Source: Cylindrobasidium torrendii FP15055 ss-10 (taxonomy: Eukaryota > Basidiomycota > Agaricomycetes > Agaricales > Physalacriaceae). From it: 36,460 nt of DNA. Positions 32,928 to 36,460 of the stretch are shown here, piece after piece. Under the pieces are notes generated by a model, which saw only the letters and a list, made by a program, of their open reading frames with translations, made no database searches and was not told where the DNA came from. Both the position numbers and the translations under genes were made by a program. Every line of letters begins with the position of its first letter. Position 1 is the first letter of the stretch. The stretch is from positions 1-36,460 of the forward strand of contig KN880670.1 in NCBI GenBank assembly GCA_000934385.1, written 5' to 3'.

Positions 32928-33379
32928 CCCTCTACACCTCCCGTCCTCGTTGACATTCCATGGAGTGAGTTCCTTCGATACTGGTGGTCAGCGAGTAGCG
33001 AAGAACTTGTGCGTTCCGATCAATGTTACTTGATCAACCACTTTCCCGTTTACCACCATGGCCGCCATCGCTATCAGAACGATTCCCCCGCGCGATGCGG
33101 AAGATGTCTCGTTCACCTTGGAGTATAGATGAAACGGTTGAAGAGGGTCGCCCTAGTATGTGGACCTTTTTATACGCCAGACATTTCTGACGCGCTCGGA
33201 ATGCTAGGACAGATTCTTCAAAGTTCACGCGAGATCTGGCCATAGTCTTGAACTCATGTATGGTTCGAGGTGCGTGACCCGTCAAAACCCAAGTTTGCTT
33301 TCTGACCTCCTCCCAGTCCGACGTTCCACGTTGAGCGCTTAATGAAGTTTGTTAACCACGCCGTGGGGTCTGAACCAGA

Positions 33380-34015
33380 TCACGACACTTCGCGACATCA
33401 TCAATCTTTACAGTCTCGGTTCGCGGTGTGATATCTACGAGAAAGAGCGGTTCGACTAGGTGCGTTACAGTGGTCACGCCCTGCTTCATGTGCTGACTCG
33501 TCTCTAGATACTTCGACTATCTAAGGCCGTCTATACGCCATCCCACGGGCTTACCGCCAGAAAGCTCCACTGTTGCTTGTCCACTTCAAATTCGCCATCC
33601 GGCGACTGGCGGTATGAGCAAAAGATCACCCATGCCGAGTTCCAGCTGGCTCCTCCTAATCCTTGCGCATTCCCATGCAAACGTCCTCATAGACACCAGC
33701 CCAGCCTCACCGTCGCCTATCACCTCTGATACGACAAAGTTTCTCGCGGAGGATTCGTTCGACTGCAAGGATCTTCCTCGGTTTCCACGTCCGTCCCTCA
33801 TGCGCAATACCGCGTGCTCGAGTGTGCTCTCGGATTTCTTCCCAAGGTTCTTCGCCCATTGCGCAGACATCTTTGTCTGGAGGGCACCAACACTCCCCGG
33901 GAGGAACTACTACTTCGGTGCAGGCAAGACCGCCGTGCAGGAGAACAATTGCAGAGTGGAGAAAGCGCGACTTCCGACTGTCGCTCAAGGTTGCGCGCAG
34001 ACCTACAAGCCTTAA
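33380..34015 (+). pseudogene. Decayed gene, tandem copy 1
   Basis: A plus-strand reading around 33383-33455 gives TTLRDIINLYSLGSRCDIYE, followed by an intron-like segment starting GTGCGT and ending TCTCTAG. Later blocks include an AAACGTCCTCAT word and a region encoding RPLRRHLCLEGTNTPREELL. The layout and several nucleotide blocks match copy 2 about 0.7 kb downstream. Stops and frame changes interrupt it. No family recognised. Confidence 0.4.
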
Positions 34016-34099
34016 CACAACGGTCATGTCAACACACTTGAGACAAGAGACAATCCATCTCGCTCACTGCAACCCAGGCTACATTTCGTGCTCGCGTGG

Positions 34100-34980
34100 T
34101 TGGACGGACAGAGCGCAGCGGGTGAGGGAAGTGTGTCGGGGAACCGTCTCTATCTGGCTCTTGGTGGCCTTCCAGACGTCGCGACACTTGGCGACGTCCT
34201 TGATTTATCCTGTCGCATTCCTCAATGCGGTATCTACCTGACAGAATGGTTCGACGAGGTGCGTCACGGTTGGCGCACTGCTCAATGTCCTAACTTATCC
34301 CTAGAATCTAATGCCGTGTCTACCCTAGTCCACAGCCATCCAGGAAACTTGACCGCCGCCCGCTCATTCGACATCTCATCGCCGGTGTTGTCTCTGAGCA
34401 CAGGATCCCACACGTCCTGCTCTTCAAGTTCCAGTTGACTTTCAACCCAGGTTCATCTCCACACAAACGTCCTCATAAACATGGGTCCTTGACTGTCGCC
34501 TCCAACGAGGATCAACAATGTTCTCATGAACATCCTTTTGGACTGGAGAGATGTTTCTCAGTCGGTATGCCCGTCCCTCACGAGCTCTACCTCGACCTCA
34601 ACCTCAACCTCGATCTCTGGTCTCTTTCCAAAATCTCATTGCCCGTCAACTCGCGCAGCTCGTAGACACCTTTGTCCTGAGGACAACAAGACTTACGACC
34701 CAGGAGATACTGCTCTGGCGTAGCCAGGAATGCCGTACAGGAGAGCACTCGCTCATTTGAGGATGGGAGGCCACCGAGAAGGCTGCGACTTTCGCCCAGA
34801 GTTTTGTTCGGACCTTTGCGCTGCTCAAAGCAGTGGTCTTCTGGTCAAGATCCAGCATGGCGGTACAGACGAGGCTTCGCGCAGACCAGCCCATGTTGGA
34901 CTCCATGCCCGTGTTTGCGGACGCGTCGGGTGCTCCCATCGACCAGGGAGGCGCGTGGGTTGGCTTTTTGCATAGGTTGC
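34100..34980 (+). pseudogene. Decayed gene, tandem copy 2
   Basis: The clearest exon reads NRLYLALGGLPDVATLGDVL then DLSCRIPQCGIYLTEWFDE (about 34139-34257), ends at GTGCGT, and its intron-like segment ends ATCCCTAG. Later blocks are LARQLAQLVDTFVLRT-like (about 34641) and, in another frame, KAATFAQSFVRTFALLKAVV and VFADASGAPIDQGGAWVGFL (to about 34965). The order and the GTGCGT intron position match copy 1, so the two are diverged duplicates. Frame changes and a stop near 34758 indicate that it is broken. Family unknown. Confidence 0.42.
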
Positions 34981-36460
34981 TGTGTGGCTTACAGACTCCC
35001 TTCTTGTTGTTACGGAATACATTGTACTCAAAACTAGCGGAAGTGACTCATTGTAACAATCACCTATATTTGCGTCGCTCGAGTATCCCGAGCCATTACT
35101 AATAAGTTAGAAGGTCAGGAAAAAATCGAGGAACACCTTTACCATGCATTTTTGCTCTGTGCGCGCGTAGGCAAGCGGAATGTTGCACAATACCAGCCTT
35201 CCGAGTTATACTTGAGGCAATGTTTGCGATTGAAGATAGCTTTTACCTTTATCCGAGGTCAGTGCTCGTGAGCCAAGGCGCACCGCAATCTTAGCGCTGG
35301 CATGCAATCGTTATTTGCTCACATTTCAGGCTACAGTAGATATATCTTTGTCCAACATATGGAGCCGCCATCGCTTTTTATTTGCGATTTGAACCTCGCC
35401 CGCGACTCGCGAGGTGAGAACGACGGATCGAACCTGGTTCTAAACCATGAATATTTTATTCTCTCGCGCAAAAAAGAGGAAAATTCTAGCTCTGTTCCGA
35501 TAGTAAACGCTATTCATCAGCAATTTTATGCGTGTTGAGCATCCGAGTCGTGCTAACGAGATGGATAGACATGGCGCAGGCCGCATCTCTGGGGTCCGAG
35601 CATGCATTCGCTACTTTTGGAAGAGCGCATTGAATACTCCCTTCGATGAGCAAGGCGCGACAATTAATTTGTACTTAAAACGGCCAAAAAAAGTCATACT
35701 TGTTCTTTCAAGCACTCATTTCGAGGCGGACGACGGGTTGTACTCATCGCATGCATATCCAATAAATAACCGAGATACTACGCAAGTGCACCGATGCTGT
35801 CTGCGTTTGTCACAAATGATAAAAAGTAGCTACCTCTCCGAAGTACGCTACATCGGGTCCAACTCGTGGCCCCCTCTTTCGGCATCTCTGGTGTTACGCC
35901 TACGCATCACACAATAAACAAATTCCTTATCTATCCCGGGCCTCATTATAAGGCTGCATAAGGCTTGCCTGGCATTGTCGGGATACCTAATGCAATATTT
36001 TGCTCGTTGGGCAATTCATTGATCGGCCACTGCCATTGTCCTGCTAGCCATCGATCATTATAATGCTCGAACTGGCATGCAACGACAGTGAAGGCGGGGC
36101 AAGCGGGCAAGGGAAGCGAGAAGGAAGCGAAGACGGGATAGGGAGATGAAGACGGGATGGGCTGGGCAAGGTGCGGTATATTAAAGAATGTGCACTAAGG
36201 TTAGGGTAAGAGAACTTACAACGGAGCTAATGTAGAATAATCACGAGTTAGTATGAGTTAGTAAAGAGTATGCCCCTCTGAGAGGGGCGAGTAACCCTAA
36301 TTTAGGGGTGGAGGACGAAGGAGGCGCGCGCGGAGGTGCGGAAAGGAGAAGTCATGAAAGAGCGCGCGTGGGGGAGAAGGTCTGGGGATGTGCGGTGCGC
36401 AGCCTGTGTAGGGTAGATAGAGACATATATGTACGAGCTATTGTGAAATAAATAGAGATC
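34981..36460. other. Right flank, non-coding; possible repetitive-element piece
   Basis: No gene is supported. Frames at 35302-35538 and 35528-35917 are open but featureless. From about 36080 the plus strand becomes purine-rich, with near-repeats of GAAGACGGGAT, then two adjacent hairpins, then a G-rich stretch ending in ATGTACGAGCTATTGTGAAATAAATAG. That composition and the AATAAA-like ending resemble the long terminal repeat of an LTR element entering the window, but I see no paired copy or internal element. Confidence 0.4.
36272..36307. repeat. Two adjacent perfect hairpins
   Basis: GCCCCTCT-G-AGAGGGGC (36272-36288, 8-bp arms) is followed six bases later by CCCTAA-T-TTAGGG (36295-36307, 6-bp arms). 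Both are perfect and nearly loopless. They lie in the putative repetitive-element flank. Confidence 0.85.

Overview
The window looks like accessory, repeat-rich chromosome of a filamentous basidiomycete, most likely an Agaricomycete. Genes are split by many introns of about 41-59 nt with GT..AG ends and YAG acceptors. The recognisable families are typical of expanded or mobile families in mushroom-forming fungi: a Tnp2-like (CACTA/EnSpm, Transposase_21 type) transposase, a KDZ transposase remnant, a BCS1-like AAA ATPase remnant, a DUF2235 hydrolase remnant and a DUF6535 membrane protein. All calls come from hand reading and splicing; no database search was run.

Layout. 1-2.05 kb: no supported gene. 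2.05-11.1 kb: three consecutive plus-strand genes that all splice to full-length open frames: an 8-exon, 1357-residue Tnp2-like transposase, a 2-exon F-box-like protein, and a 4-exon uncharacterised protein carrying a GIPVWLVR block. 11.1-14.1 kb: mostly decayed sequence with a partial gene at 13.2-13.9 kb. 14.16-14.22 kb: two 30-bp hairpin-forming tandem units. 14.67-16.55 kb: an intact 3-exon gene for a basic, probably nuclear protein. 16.76-16.83 kb: a 16-bp tandem repeat. 17.5-18.24 kb: a KDZ transposase C-terminal remnant (plus) abutting, tail to tail, a DUF2235 hydrolase remnant (minus) cut just after its GFSRGAY elbow. 18.8-19.2 kb: a possible small coiled-coil protein. 21.0-22.56 kb: a BCS1-like pseudogene whose AAA core is missing while its 3' introns remain in phase. 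24.4-25.6 kb: an intact 5-exon gene of a conserved fungal family of unknown function, with a TATA box. 25.6-28.0 kb: exon-like debris. 28.0-31.1 kb: an intact minus-strand DUF6535 multi-membrane-span gene. 32.4-32.9 kb: decayed membrane-protein gene (minus). 33.4-35.0 kb: two diverged tandem copies of one decayed gene. 35-36.46 kb: non-coding, with paired hairpins near the right edge.

How it fits together: the intact genes form islands among broken copies of multi-copy families, which is what transposon traffic would produce. The most interesting possibility is that the intact Tnp2 transposase and the neighbouring intact genes (F-box, GIPVWLVR protein, perhaps the 14.67 kb gene) travel together as one large CACTA-like element. 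I could not find terminal inverted repeats by eye, so this remains a hypothesis.
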